This document shows positions 44,119 to 54,526 of a stretch of DNA of 57,855 nt, piece by piece. The DNA is from Phycisphaerae bacterium. Lineage in GTDB: Bacteria > Planctomycetota > Phycisphaerae > UBA1845 > Fen-1342. The DNA lies in assembly GCA_017999985.1 (NCBI GenBank), contig JAGNKU010000001.1, positions 179,421 through 237,275 of the forward strand. Direction: 5' to 3'. Made by a program: the position numbers and the translations under genes. The first letter of the stretch is position 1, and the number at the start of each line of letters is the position of its first letter. A model generated the notes under the pieces. That model did not search any database. It was not told the DNA's origin and saw only the letters and a list, made by a program, of their open reading frames with translations.

Positions 44119-46758
44119 TCACTCCGCTGGCGTGGGCGACGACGCGGCTGAATCCGCCTCCGCGATGGTCTCGATCACTTCCACGGCCGTTTGGGCCTGC
44201 GCCAGCCGGGCGCGCACGGCCGGGTCGCTGGCCACGCGGGCAATTCGGCCGAGCAGCAAGACTTGCAGATCCGGCTGCTCCGCGGGCGTGACCAGCAGGA
44301 AGACGAGTTGAATGGGCGCTGATGTGCGCGCGCTGAAGATGATCCCTTCCGTGGAGCGGCCGAACACCACAAGCGGGGCACGCAAGTTGGGGCAGCGCGC
44401 GTGGGGCAGCGCGACGCCGAAGCCAACATCCGTGGAGACCTCGTGTTCCCGCGCGATCGCGAGCGCCGCGATGTCGGCCCCCGCTGGCAGCTTGCTCGCC
44501 GCGATGGCCGCGGCGAGTTCTGCGATGGCGTGCTCCGCCGTCCGCGCCGCCAGGTCCAGCACCACGCCGCCGTGCGCGCAGGCGTCCCGCAGGCATACGC
44601 TAGGCTGGTGCGGGTACTCGTCCTCCATCCGTCCCACGACCTGCTCGAGGATGTCCTCGATCGTAATCAGCCCCACGGGTCGCCCGGCGTCCACCACGAC
44701 GCACACGGTGGCGTTCTGGCGCTGCAGCTCGAGGAGCGTGGACTCGATGCTGGCTTCGGGTGCGACGGCGTGGAGCGGCCGCACGAGTCCGGCCCAGTCC
44801 GACGCCGTCAGCGCCTCCGCGACCAGGTCCTTCGTGAGCAGATAGCCGAGCGGAACGTCCGTCGCCGGATCCACCACCGGCCAGCGCGAGAAGTGCCGGC
44901 GGCTGACTTCGCGGAGCACGTCCTGGAGGCTGGCGGACCTGGACAAGCGGTGGACGCGCGTCCAGGGCACCATGATGCTGCGGACGGCCTGGGTGGCCAG
45001 GTTCGACACATTCTCGAGGATCAGCCGCAGCCGCAGGTCGCGCACGGACCGCTCGACGGTTTCGCGGCTCGCCCCCGTGTCGGCGAGCACCAGCCGGGCC
45101 AGCGCGATGGCGGCTTCACCTTCCTCGAACACGGCGGCCGTGGCTCCGGCTTGTTCGAGGTAGGCTCGCTCGCCGAGGTAATGCGCCCGGACGAAGATCC
45201 GCAGGTCGGGGTTCAGGAGGCGGGCGTGCGCGACCACGGTGACGCGCTCGCTGGAGTGCGGCGGGGTAAGCACGAGGTGCGACGCGTGGCGTACGCCGGC
45301 CTGCTCGAGGATGGCGTCGTGCGACGCGTCACCGAAGAGCGCCGTCCGGCCCTGCGCGGTGAGCTCGGCCACGGTGTCCATGTTGAGATCGATGACCACG
45401 GTCGGCAGGCCCGCTTCATGCAGCAGGTGGTCCACGGAGCGCCCGACCGGGCCGTAGCCCACAACAATCGCCCCGCGGTCGCCCGCGGCGCCGCGCTGGG
45501 CGATCGTCTGCCGGGCGGCGGCGTTCATCGACCGCAAGCGGCGCTCGGCCCGGCCGTTGAGCAGTTCCCACAGGCGCGGGCGGCGGCGCAGCCAGGCCTC
45601 CAGCGGCTCCAGCACGCGGAACACAAGCGGGGTCAGCGCGATCGAGATGATCGCGGCCGCCACCAGGACGCTACGGGTCTCCTCCAAGATGAGCTCATAC
45701 TCGCGCGCCAGTCCCGCCAGAATGAACGAGAACTCGCCGATCTGCGCCAGGCCCAGCGCCACGGTCAGGGACATGCGCACCGAGTGGCCGAGCAGCGCCA
45801 CGATCGCCATGGCCACCAACGGCTTCACGATCAGGATGATCCCGAGCGCAACGACAATCAAGTGTGGCTCGCGCGTGATGACCGCCGGCTCGAAGAGCAT
45901 GCCCACCGACACGAAGAAGAGCACGGCAAAGGCGTCGCGCAGCGGCAGCGCCTCAGCAGCGGCCTGGTGGCTGACCGGCGACTGGGCCACGACCATCCCA
46001 GCCAGGAAGGCCCCCAACGCCATCGAAGCGCCAAAGAAATAGTACGCGCCGGCCGCAATCGCAATCGCGAAGACGAGGACAGTCAGCGTGAACAGCTCAC
46101 GCGAGCGCAAGCGCGCCACCTGCACCAGCACCCACGGAATGGCGCGCGAGCCGCCGAGCAACACGAGCGCGACCAGTGCGGCGAGTTTCAGCAGCGCCAG
46201 GGCCAGCGCGGTCCACGGTCCCGCGGCCAAAGCATCCGCGCCCGCGGCGAACAGCGGGATCATGACCAGTACGACGACCGTGAAGACGTCCTCAACCAGC
46301 GACCAGCCGGCGGCCACGTGGCCCTGGGGCGAGTCAAGCACCTGCGCGTCCATCAGCACGCGCATCATCACCACGGTGCTGCCAACCGACAGCGCCAGGC
46401 CGATGACCACTCCGGACTTTAGTGGCACGCCGAAAGCCGCAAACACGACGATGCTCAGCAGCGCGACCACGCTGCTGCGCCCCAGCGCACCGGGCACGGC
46501 GATGGCCTTCATCGCCAGCAGGTCCTTCACGCGGAAATGGAGGCCGACGCCGAACATGAGCAGAATGACACCCACTTCCCCAAGCTGGTGCGCGATCTGC
46601 TGATCACTCACGAAGCCGGGCAGGGACGGCCCGATCAGGATCCCCGCCAGCAGGTAGCCGACGATCGGCGACAGTCTCAGACGTTGCGTAAGCAGGCCAA
46701 ACAACCAAGCCGCGCTGAACGCCACCGCGACGGTCGTGATCAACGGAAGATCCTGCAT
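44119..46758 (-). CDS. Kef-type cation/proton antiporter fused to RCK, CBS pair and PTS EIIA domains
   Basis: The protein has 879 residues. The CPA2 antiporter domain (about 5-385) has roughly twelve helices, with 'GWSLVEDVFTVVVL' holding the conserved acidic residue and 'LGLAQIGEFSFILAGL' as the Kef signature. An RCK_N/TrkA-N domain (about 430-545, 'IVVGYGPVGRSV') follows. Two CBS motifs (about 590-710, 'IMVPWTRV', 'LITIEDILEQVVG') come next. The C-terminus (about 728-868) is a PTS EIIA of the fructose/nitrogen type with active-site His786 in 'GVALPHARC'. The antiporter would exchange K+ or Na+ for H+, with NAD(H), adenine nucleotide and phosphorylation inputs on one chain. The start at 46758 lacks a strong ribosome site but opens directly into helix 1. 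Confidence 0.92.
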   Translation of the reverse strand: MQDLPLITTVAVAFSAAWLFGLLTQRLRLSPIVGYLLAGILIGPSLPGFVSDQQIAHQLGEVGVILLMFGVGLHFRVKDLLAMKAIAVPGALGRSSVVALLSIVVFAAFGVPLKSGVVIGLALSVGSTVVMMRVLMDAQVLDSPQGHVAAGWSLVEDVFTVVVLVMIPLFAAGADALAAGPWTALALALLKLAALVALVLLGGSRAIPWVLVQVARLRSRELFTLTVLVFAIAIAAGAYYFFGASMALGAFLAGMVVAQSPVSHQAAAEALPLRDAFAVLFFVSVGMLFEPAVITREPHLIVVALGIILIVKPLVAMAIVALLGHSVRMSLTVALGLAQIGEFSFILAGLAREYELILEETRSVLVAAAIISIALTPLVFRVLEPLEAWLRRRPRLWELLNGRAERRLRSMNAAARQTIAQRGAAGDRGAIVVGYGPVGRSVDHLLHEAGLPTVVIDLNMDTVAELTAQGRTALFGDASHDAILEQAGVRHASHLVLTPPHSSERVTVVAHARLLNPDLRIFVRAHYLGERAYLEQAGATAAVFEEGEAAIALARLVLADTGASRETVERSVRDLRLRLILENVSNLATQAVRSIMVPWTRVHRLSRSASLQDVLREVSRRHFSRWPVVDPATDVPLGYLLTKDLVAEALTASDWAGLVRPLHAVAPEASIESTLLELQRQNATVCVVVDAGRPVGLITIEDILEQVVGRMEDEYPHQPSVCLRDACAHGGVVLDLAARTAEHAIAELAAAIAASKLPAGADIAALAIAREHEVSTDVGFGVALPHARCPNLRAPLVVFGRSTEGIIFSARTSAPIQLVFLLVTPAEQPDLQVLLLGRIARVASDPAVRARLAQAQTAVEVIETIAEADSAASSPTPAE

Positions 46759-46925
46759 GACGGCAGAATATGCGACCGGCGTCCGGGCAGGCTACCGCGG
46801 CGGGCGGAAATCTCGTGGGAAGTGAGCCCGGTCGACAGGCCGCCCATGCCGCGTCCGTGGCGCAGTCCGGGTGCGTTCCGCGCACAATGGCCGCGCCGCC
46901 TGCAACTCTGACGGCGAAGCGTTGG

Positions 46926-48092
46926 CTACGGCGTCGTCGTCAGCAGCGTCACGAACGGATTGATGTCGCCGAAGGATGGATAGGTGCCATCCTCATTGAT
47001 GTCGCCGTTTTCCGCCGGACACCAGCGGTACACGGTCTGCCAGGCCGGGAAATTCGACAGGTATAAGACGAACGCGTTGATGTCGCCGAAGTTCACGGCC
47101 CCGTCGCAGTTCAGGTCGCCGATGACGACCGCCGGGTGTTTCAGGGCCAAGCTGTGCAGCTCGCCCCCGGCGACGGCCACGAAGTTGGTGTTCGGCGCCG
47201 GCGGGTTGCACTGGCCCTGCGCGTTGTAGCCCCACTCCACGACCGAGCCGTCGGCTTTCACGCCCAGACTGAACTCGGCACCGGCCGCGATGGCGATGAA
47301 GTCGTCATTGGGTGGCGGCACATTGCCCTGGCCGTAGTTGTTGCTGCCGAAAGCCGCAATCGAACCGTCAGCCCGCAGCCCGAGGCTGTGCCGCCAGCAC
47401 GCCGCAATGGCCACGAAGTCGGCGTTGGGCGCGGGCACGGTGGTTTCGCCGTAGTTGTTCGAGCCCCACGCTGCAATCGTCCCGTCCGCCCGGAGGCCGA
47501 GACTGTGCGCGTAGCCTCCGGCGATGGCGACGTAGTTGTTGGGCCCCGGGACGTTGCACTGGCCAGCGTGATTCGCCCCCCAGGCCACGATCGAGCCATC
47601 GGACTTGAGTCCCAGGCTGTGGTTCGTTCCCGCGGCGACCGCCACGAAATCCGCGTTCGGTGCGGGAACGTTGCACTGGCCATTGGCGTTGTAGCCCCAC
47701 GCCACGACCGTGCCGTCGCTCTTCACCGCGAGGCAGTGCGACCCACCCACCGCGCCCCCGATGAAGTCGGCATTGGGCGCCGGGACGTCGCATTGGCCAC
47801 TCGCGTTGGACCCCCACATCGCGAGTGTGCCATCCGCCCGCAGCCCCATGCTCACGCACCAGAACGCGGAGATCGCGACGAATTCCGCATTGGGCGCGGG
47901 AACATTGCATTGACCCCATCCGTTGCTGCCCCACGCCACGATCTCGCCGTTCTGCGCCGCCGCTGGGGGCAATACGACCAACAGCGCCGCCAGCGCGAGA
48001 CGCACACGTCCCCACCCGCCCAGTTTCGTCGTGATCCGACTGTCCACACCGCACGCCGTCCGCCCCGCGATACCCCGGTTGATATAGTCCAT
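46926..48092 (-). CDS. Secreted RCC1-like repeat protein with dockerin-like end
   Basis: This 388-residue protein has a signal peptide after a long n-region (about 30-47, 'PPAAAQ'). Seven repeats of about 40 residues follow ('GTVVAWGYNANGQCNVPAPN…FVAVAAGTNHSLGLKSDG'), an RCC1/BNR-like β-propeller common in planctomycete exoproteins. It ends with the dockerin-like cassette (GDLNCDG…DINAFV, GDINEDG…DINPFV), where the second loop has an extra residue. The ATG at 48092 has AAGGGGA six bases upstream. Binding partner is unknown. Confidence 0.85.
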   Translation of the reverse strand: MDYINRGIAGRTACGVDSRITTKLGGWGRVRLALAALLVVLPPAAAQNGEIVAWGSNGWGQCNVPAPNAEFVAISAFWCVSMGLRADGTLAMWGSNASGQCDVPAPNADFIGGAVGGSHCLAVKSDGTVVAWGYNANGQCNVPAPNADFVAVAAGTNHSLGLKSDGSIVAWGANHAGQCNVPGPNNYVAIAGGYAHSLGLRADGTIAAWGSNNYGETTVPAPNADFVAIAACWRHSLGLRADGSIAAFGSNNYGQGNVPPPNDDFIAIAAGAEFSLGVKADGSVVEWGYNAQGQCNPPAPNTNFVAVAGGELHSLALKHPAVVIGDLNCDGAVNFGDINAFVLYLSNFPAWQTVYRWCPAENGDINEDGTYPSFGDINPFVTLLTTTP

Positions 48093-48380
48093 GACCTGTC
48101 CCCTTGTGCGCACGCCGTCAGGCAGCGCGTTTCAGTTCCGGCCGCGCGCCGGCACCCGACGGTGCAATCCGGCACACGGCACTGTTCTCCGTCTGCGTTC
48201 CCCGCGCGGACGATCAGCAATCGATTCGCGTGTAAAATGCCCCGAACCGCCGCCCCGGGAGCCCGGCGCCGGTTCCTCCAGGCCGGCGTGCACCGCGGGA
48301 GCCGCAAACACCGCCCCCAGTATACACCAATCAGGCAATTCAGGTGTCGCATTGCCCCCAAGAAGTCGGCGGGGGGGCGC

Positions 48381-49358
<978 letters not shown>

Positions 49359-49369
49359 CACTCCGCTCC

Positions 49370-51985
49370 TTACATGTGCGGCACGACGCGGCCACGGGCG
49401 TCGGTGCAACTGATCTCGACCTGGTCCAGGCTGAAATTCGGGTCGGGCCGAATCGAGACGATCCGCCGGTGCTTCGTCTCCAGCTCGTTGATCAGCGCCC
49501 GCTTGCGGTTCTGCAGCAGGTACGCCACCTCGGGCGAGACCGAGATCTCGACCATGCGGATCTGCTCGCGCGTCACCGCCAACTGGATCAGCCGCATGAC
49601 GTCCAGCGTGACCGATTCGACCGTCTTCACCAGGCCGGTGCCGCGGCAGTGGCGGCAGTCGCGGTAGACGCTGCGGGTCAGGCTGGCCCGCTGCCGCTGG
49701 CGCGTCATTTCGATCAGGCCGAACGCGCTGGTGCGCAGGACCTTGGCCCGCTCCTTGTGCTGCTTCAGGTTCTCGATCAGCCGCCGCTCGATGTCGCGGC
49801 GGTGCGACTCCATCCGCATGTCGATGAAGTCACAGACCACGACGCCACCCAGGTCGCGCAGCCGCAGTTGGCGCGGGATCTCGTCGGCCGCCTCGATGTT
49901 GATCTTGTACGCGGTGGTCTCCGCGTCATCCTCGGTGCGGAACCGGCCGCTGTTCACGTCGATGGCGACGAGCGCCTCGGTCTGGTCGATCACCAGCGAG
50001 CCGCCGGACTTGAGCGGCACGTGCCGCGAGTGGAGCCGCTCCAGCTCGGCCTCGATCTTGTGCTTGTGGAAGATCGGCTCCGGGTCGGTGTAGAGCGTGA
50101 TGATGTCCTGCGAACGCGGGCTGAAGATCGAGAGGAATTCGCGCGCCCGCGCCAGCACTTCCTCGTCATCCACCACGATTCGCTCGATGTCATTGGTGAA
50201 CACGTCGCGGATCGTGCGGATCACCAGGTCGGATTCGCGGTACAGCTCGGCCGGCGCCGGCTCGCTTTCGATGCGCTTTTCCACGGCCCGCCAGAGCCGG
50301 GTCAAGTAGCCGAGATCGTTTTGCAGCTCTTTCTTGTTGCGGTCCATGGCCGCGGTGCGGGCGATGAAACCCATGCCCTCCGGCAGTTCCAGTTCGCCGA
50401 GGGCGTCGCGCAGCTTGTCGCGCGTGGCGTCGTCCTCGATGCGCCGCGATACGCCCAGCCGTCGCATGCCCGGCATCATCACCAGGAACCGGCCGGGAAT
50501 GCTCAGGTAGGTCGAGAGCGTCGGGCCTTTCGTGCCAATGCCCTCCTTGGTCACCTGCACGAGCACTTCCTGCCCGCGCCGCAGGCAACGCTGGATGGGC
50601 GGACGGCTGCGCCGCGGCATCTTGCGCCCAACGTTTTCCGTGTGCCCGACCCCGTCGGGGAAATACTGGGGGTGCAGATCGGAAATGTGCAAAAAGCCGT
50701 TCTTGCCCTGGCCAAAATCGATGAACGCCGCCTGGATGCTCGGCTCGACGTTCGTCACCACGCCCTTGTAGATGTTGCCGACGTGGTTCTCCGCCGCCGC
50801 CCGCTCGAGGTAGATCTCCTCCAGGCGCCCGCCTTCCAGGATCGCGATGCGGCATTCCTCGCGCTGCACCGTGTTGATGATCATCTCGCGCGTGCCGGCG
50901 GCCGGCCGCACTGCCGGTGCAGCAGCCGGCGCCGCGGCCGCGCGGGCCTCGCCGTTCTCGCCACGCCCACCACGACGACCCCGCCGCCGGCGGCGCCGCG
51001 ACTTGTCGCGCGCCGCCTCCTCCGTGGCGGCCTCGGGCAACGTCTCAGGCGCGAGCGCCTCGGCCAGCGCTGCGCCCGCCGGCTCCGCGCCCCGCTCCTC
51101 CGGCTCGGGCTCAACGATCTCAGGTTCCCCGGGCTCACCTTCCTCGATGTCGGCCTCTACGACCGCGACGTCCTCAAGCCAGGGCGCCGGGTTCTCCTCG
51201 GCAGCTTCAAACGCCGTCTCGGGATCGTAGTGCGTCTCGGCCGGCGTCTCGGGCTCCGCGTGCGCGGCAGCCTCCGCGCGCGGCGCGGGTCGTGCCGGCG
51301 GGGTGGCCAGCGTGGCCGCGCCGTTCGATTCGGCCGCAGGCGAAGCGTCGCCTGGCACCCGCCGCCGCTTCCGCCGACGGCGGCGCCGCTGGCTCCGCGT
51401 CAGGCCCGCGTCCTCCGCGGTGCCGGGCACAGCCATCGGCTCCGGTCGCGTGCGGACCGGAGGCGGCGCAGACACGGGCGGGACCGTTTCCTTCGGCTCG
51501 ACGGGCCTGGGCTCCGCGACCGCCGGCGCCGGAGCCGGCTTGGGCGCGGGCGCTGGCTTCGGCGCCCGGGCGGTCGGCGCCGGCGGCGCCGCAGGGATCA
51601 CGAACGGCGGCGGCGCAACGGGCGGAAAGCGAATCACGATCGCTTCGCCGGTCTGCTCCACCTCGGCCTGCGGGGAAAGCGGCTCGACGGTGTGGGCCGG
51701 CGCGGAGGCTTCCGCGATGACGGCAGCGGCACCTGCGTCTTTGCGGGGCGCTTTGGTCCTGCGCCCGCCGCGGCCCGCCGCGCGGCCGCGGGGCGGCCGG
51801 GCGGCGGTCGCTTCCGCCGGCTGCTCGGGGCCGGCCGTCAGTGTCTCGGTCGGGGGCGTGGTGACATCCGTCACAGGCTCAGTTTCGCCCGAGGGCTTAC
51901 GGCTGGCGCGCTTGGTCTTGCGCTTCGGGCCGGCCGTCTTGGACGCGCCGGCGGTCTTCTTGCGAGGGGTCTTCTTCGTAGTCAA
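49370..51985 (-). CDS. rng: Ribonuclease E/G with a long disordered N-terminal extension
   Basis: The protein has 871 residues from a TTG start. Residues 1-365 are Ala/Pro/Glu/Arg-rich, with Arg clusters near 199-209 and 329-340, and no fold. The catalytic core starts near 366 with an S1 domain ('YKGVVTNVEPSIQAAFIDFG', 'GFLHISD'). The DNase I-like site has Asp675 ('AIDVNSGR') and Asp718 ('VVCDFIDM'). The zinc-link cysteines are 776 and 779 ('CRHCRGTG'). It cleaves single-stranded RNA in rRNA processing and mRNA decay. The TTG at 51985 has AAAGGA six bases upstream and overlaps the end of the DUF2344 gene by 89 bases; no ATG-led alternative fits. The usual C-terminal scaffold of E. coli RNase E is absent. 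Confidence 0.92.
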   Translation of the reverse strand: MTTKKTPRKKTAGASKTAGPKRKTKRASRKPSGETEPVTDVTTPPTETLTAGPEQPAEATAARPPRGRAAGRGGRRTKAPRKDAGAAAVIAEASAPAHTVEPLSPQAEVEQTGEAIVIRFPPVAPPPFVIPAAPPAPTARAPKPAPAPKPAPAPAVAEPRPVEPKETVPPVSAPPPVRTRPEPMAVPGTAEDAGLTRSQRRRRRRKRRRVPGDASPAAESNGAATLATPPARPAPRAEAAAHAEPETPAETHYDPETAFEAAEENPAPWLEDVAVVEADIEEGEPGEPEIVEPEPEERGAEPAGAALAEALAPETLPEAATEEAARDKSRRRRRRGRRGGRGENGEARAAAAPAAAPAVRPAAGTREMIINTVQREECRIAILEGGRLEEIYLERAAAENHVGNIYKGVVTNVEPSIQAAFIDFGQGKNGFLHISDLHPQYFPDGVGHTENVGRKMPRRSRPPIQRCLRRGQEVLVQVTKEGIGTKGPTLSTYLSIPGRFLVMMPGMRRLGVSRRIEDDATRDKLRDALGELELPEGMGFIARTAAMDRNKKELQNDLGYLTRLWRAVEKRIESEPAPAELYRESDLVIRTIRDVFTNDIERIVVDDEEVLARAREFLSIFSPRSQDIITLYTDPEPIFHKHKIEAELERLHSRHVPLKSGGSLVIDQTEALVAIDVNSGRFRTEDDAETTAYKINIEAADEIPRQLRLRDLGGVVVCDFIDMRMESHRRDIERRLIENLKQHKERAKVLRTSAFGLIEMTRQRQRASLTRSVYRDCRHCRGTGLVKTVESVTLDVMRLIQLAVTREQIRMVEISVSPEVAYLLQNRKRALINELETKHRRIVSIRPDPNFSLDQVEISCTDARGRVVPHM

Positions 51986-52718
51986 ATCCAGTCCTTTCGT
52001 TGGCCGCGGGGCCAAATGCCGGCCCCGCCAGCTCCATGCTCCAGAGGACCGCGGCACGCCGGAACCGATGGTTGTAGGTTGCGGCGGCGAGTCCCAATTC
52101 CGTGATGACCTCCGCGGGCCGCGCGGTGCGCTGCGCTGCACAGCGCAGCTCCATTCGCAACCGGCCGCCCTCGGATTCGAGCTTGTTGATGTAAGGTCGA
52201 ATGTCGACGGGCCGCGTCGGCTTGCCCGGGCCGTAGTCGCGGGCGACCGTCACGATCGGACGGGCCAGCAGCGCCGCAATGCGCGGCGCCAGCGGCTCCG
52301 CGTCCGCCGGATCCAGGTCGACCTCGAAGGCGACCTGCGTGGCGACGGGCATGCCGGCCGCGACCGGCGCCACGACCCGCAGCAGTCGGCAGCTGGTCGG
52401 CAACTGCCGCGTCAGGCTGGTGAACAGCTCGGCCGGCGGGCGCAGCGCGGACAACTCGACGAGCGCCAGTTGCCGCTCGGCCGCGATGCCCAAGTTGCGC
52501 GGCAGCGGCAGCACGAGGCGCGGGCGCGGGTTGAAGCCCTGCGAGTACGCCAGCGGCCAGCCTGCCCGCACCAGGGCCCGCGTCAGCAGGCGCAGCTCGT
52601 CGTGGTGCGCGAGGAAGCGCAAATCGCCGGCCAGGGCGAACTCCAGCGCCGCGCGCAGCCGGCCCGCGCCGCATGGGGCGGCCGCTGCGCCAGTCGTGGC
52701 CGAGGATTGCGCGACCAT
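51897..52718 (-). CDS. DUF2344 (TIGR03936) radical-SAM-linked protein
   Basis: This 273-residue protein has the conserved segment 'LRFLAHHDELRLLTRALVRAGWPLAYSQGFNPRPRLVLPLP', split here only for length: LRFLAHHDEL, then AYSQGFNPRP, then LPLPRNLGI. In other bacteria this domain is fused to, or next to, a B12-binding radical SAM enzyme and often precedes RNase E/G; its role is not settled. The ATG at 52718 shares a base with the ptsI stop (TGATG), and GGAGGA lies upstream, so the two are translationally coupled. The last 30 residues are low-complexity and lie in the overlap with the RNase gene. No radical SAM partner is in the window. Confidence 0.85.
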   Translation of the reverse strand: MVAQSSATTGAAAAPCGAGRLRAALEFALAGDLRFLAHHDELRLLTRALVRAGWPLAYSQGFNPRPRLVLPLPRNLGIAAERQLALVELSALRPPAELFTSLTRQLPTSCRLLRVVAPVAAGMPVATQVAFEVDLDPADAEPLAPRIAALLARPIVTVARDYGPGKPTRPVDIRPYINKLESEGGRLRMELRCAAQRTARPAEVITELGLAAATYNHRFRRAAVLWSMELAGPAFGPAANERTGFDYEEDPSQEDRRRVQDGRPEAQDQARQP

Positions 52719-54460
52719 CAGAATTCGTCCTCCGGATCGATGGCACGGGTCTCGTCACGCAGGAAATTCAGCACCTGCCGGTCCGAGTCGAACCGGCTCA
52801 CCTTGCGGGCAATCATCTGGCAGCGCTCGATGGTCGTGGCGCGGACGACGCGCTTGATGGCGGCGATGTCCTTGGGCGCCATCGACAGCCGCCGCAGGCC
52901 CAGCCCGAGCAGAAGTTGACAGTAGATGGGCGAGCCAGCCATCTCGCCGCAGATGTTCACCTGCACCTTGCGCCCGCGGGTGGCGCGCACCACCTGGTGA
53001 ATGAGCTTCAGCACGGCAGGGTTGTGCGAGGAGAACAGGTGCGCGACGCGCTCGTTGCCGCGGTCCACCGCCAGCGTGTACTGCGTCAGGTCGTTGGTGC
53101 CCAAGCTCAAAAACGCCGCCTCGCGCACGAACGCGGACGCCAGCAGGGCCGCGGCGGGCGTCTCGACCATCATGCCGATCGGCAGGTCGCGGCGGTACGG
53201 GATGCCCTCTTCGTCCAGGTCCTCCATCACGTCGGCCAGCGTGGCCTTCGCCTGCCGCAGCTCCATGACGGTGGTGATCATCGGGAACATGATGCGGGCG
53301 TCGCCCACGACCGAGGCGCGCAGGATGGCCCGCAGGTGCGTCTTGAACAGGTCCAGGTGCAGCAGGCAGTAGCGCAGCGAGCGCAGGCCAAGCACGGGAT
53401 TGTGCTCGTGCTGCGTCGCGAGCGTCGGGGCCATCTTGTCGGCGCCGAGGTCGATCGTGCGGATCACGACCGGCTTGCCGTCCACGGCCCGCAGCACCTC
53501 GCAGAACGCTTCGTACTGCTGCTCTTCGGTCGGGACGCGCGGGGTCGACAAGAAGAGCAGCTCGGTCCGGTACAGCCCGATGCCCTCGGCCCCATTGGCC
53601 ATCGCCTCGTGCGCCTCTTCGGGCATCTCGATGTTCGCGAGCAACTGGATCGGCACGCCGTCACGCGTCACGCTCGGTTCGTCGCGCAGGCGGCGCAGCT
53701 TGTCCTCGTAGCGGCGATACTCGCGCTGCCGGACGGTGTAGCGCTCGACGGTCTCGCCGTCCGGGTTGGCGACGACGATGCCGTTCGTGCCGTCCACGAC
53801 GACGGTCTCGCCGCCGGAGACGTCGGTCGTGATGTCGCTCAGGGCCACGACCGCGGGGATGCCGAGCATGCGGGCGATGATCGCGGTGTGGGACGCCGGC
53901 CCGCCGACGTTGATCGCGAACGCGAGGATGTGCCGGCGGTCGAAGGAGACGGCCTGCGAGGGCGTGATCTCGTTGGCCACGATGATGACCGGCTCGCTGA
54001 GGCGGGTCATGTCCTCGCGGGTGCGCCCGAGGATGTGTCGCAGCACGCGCCGCTCGATGTCGAACAGGTCGCGGACGCGCTCCTTCAGATACGGGTCGGC
54101 CACGTTGCGGAACAGGCGCTGGCGCTCGTTCATGACCTGGCCGAACGCGTACGCGGCCGTGTAATGGCGTTTCTCGATCAGCTCGACGACGCTCTCGCGC
54201 AGCTTGGGGTCGGCGATGAACTGCTCATGAAAGGTGAAGATGACCGCGGTCTTGTCCCCGAGTTTGCGCGCAGCCGCCATGCGCAACTCGCTGACCTCCT
54301 CACGCGAAGCCTCCAGGGCGGCGTCGAGGTTGCGAATCTGCCCGGCCAGTTGCGCGGGGTCGATCGTCCGGTGCGGGATGCGGTACTCTTCCGTGTCCAG
54401 TACCAACGCCGGACCGATCGCCACCCCGGGCGAGGCGTTGATGCCCTTTTTTGTGATCAT
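52718..54460 (-). CDS. ptsI: PTS Enzyme I (phosphoenolpyruvate-protein phosphotransferase)
   Basis: The protein has 580 residues. The phospho-histidine is His191 in 'GGPASHTAIIAR', the PEP-binding segment is 'EGIGLYRTELLFL', and the catalytic Cys lies in 'NICGEMAGSP'. There is no N-terminal GAF domain, so it is the ordinary EI form rather than PtsP. It takes phosphate from PEP and passes it to HPr. The HPr gene lies 66 bases upstream and ptsN before that. No sugar-specific EIIB or EIIC is present, so the relay is probably regulatory. Confidence 0.96.
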   Translation of the reverse strand: MITKKGINASPGVAIGPALVLDTEEYRIPHRTIDPAQLAGQIRNLDAALEASREEVSELRMAAARKLGDKTAVIFTFHEQFIADPKLRESVVELIEKRHYTAAYAFGQVMNERQRLFRNVADPYLKERVRDLFDIERRVLRHILGRTREDMTRLSEPVIIVANEITPSQAVSFDRRHILAFAINVGGPASHTAIIARMLGIPAVVALSDITTDVSGGETVVVDGTNGIVVANPDGETVERYTVRQREYRRYEDKLRRLRDEPSVTRDGVPIQLLANIEMPEEAHEAMANGAEGIGLYRTELLFLSTPRVPTEEQQYEAFCEVLRAVDGKPVVIRTIDLGADKMAPTLATQHEHNPVLGLRSLRYCLLHLDLFKTHLRAILRASVVGDARIMFPMITTVMELRQAKATLADVMEDLDEEGIPYRRDLPIGMMVETPAAALLASAFVREAAFLSLGTNDLTQYTLAVDRGNERVAHLFSSHNPAVLKLIHQVVRATRGRKVQVNICGEMAGSPIYCQLLLGLGLRRLSMAPKDIAAIKRVVRATTIERCQMIARKVSRFDSDRQVLNFLRDETRAIDPEDEF

Positions 54461-54526
54461 GGGCCGCGGGTTCCGCGGCGTTGGCGGCCGCGCCGCAGCG
54501 CGTCCGCGTCATGCCGTTGTCCTCTG

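Noticed and set aside
48114..48380. Possible small gene or RNA between the RCC1 gene and cysE
   Set aside because: Frames there are short, antisense-like and lack ribosome sites; no stable RNA fold with conserved features was recognised.
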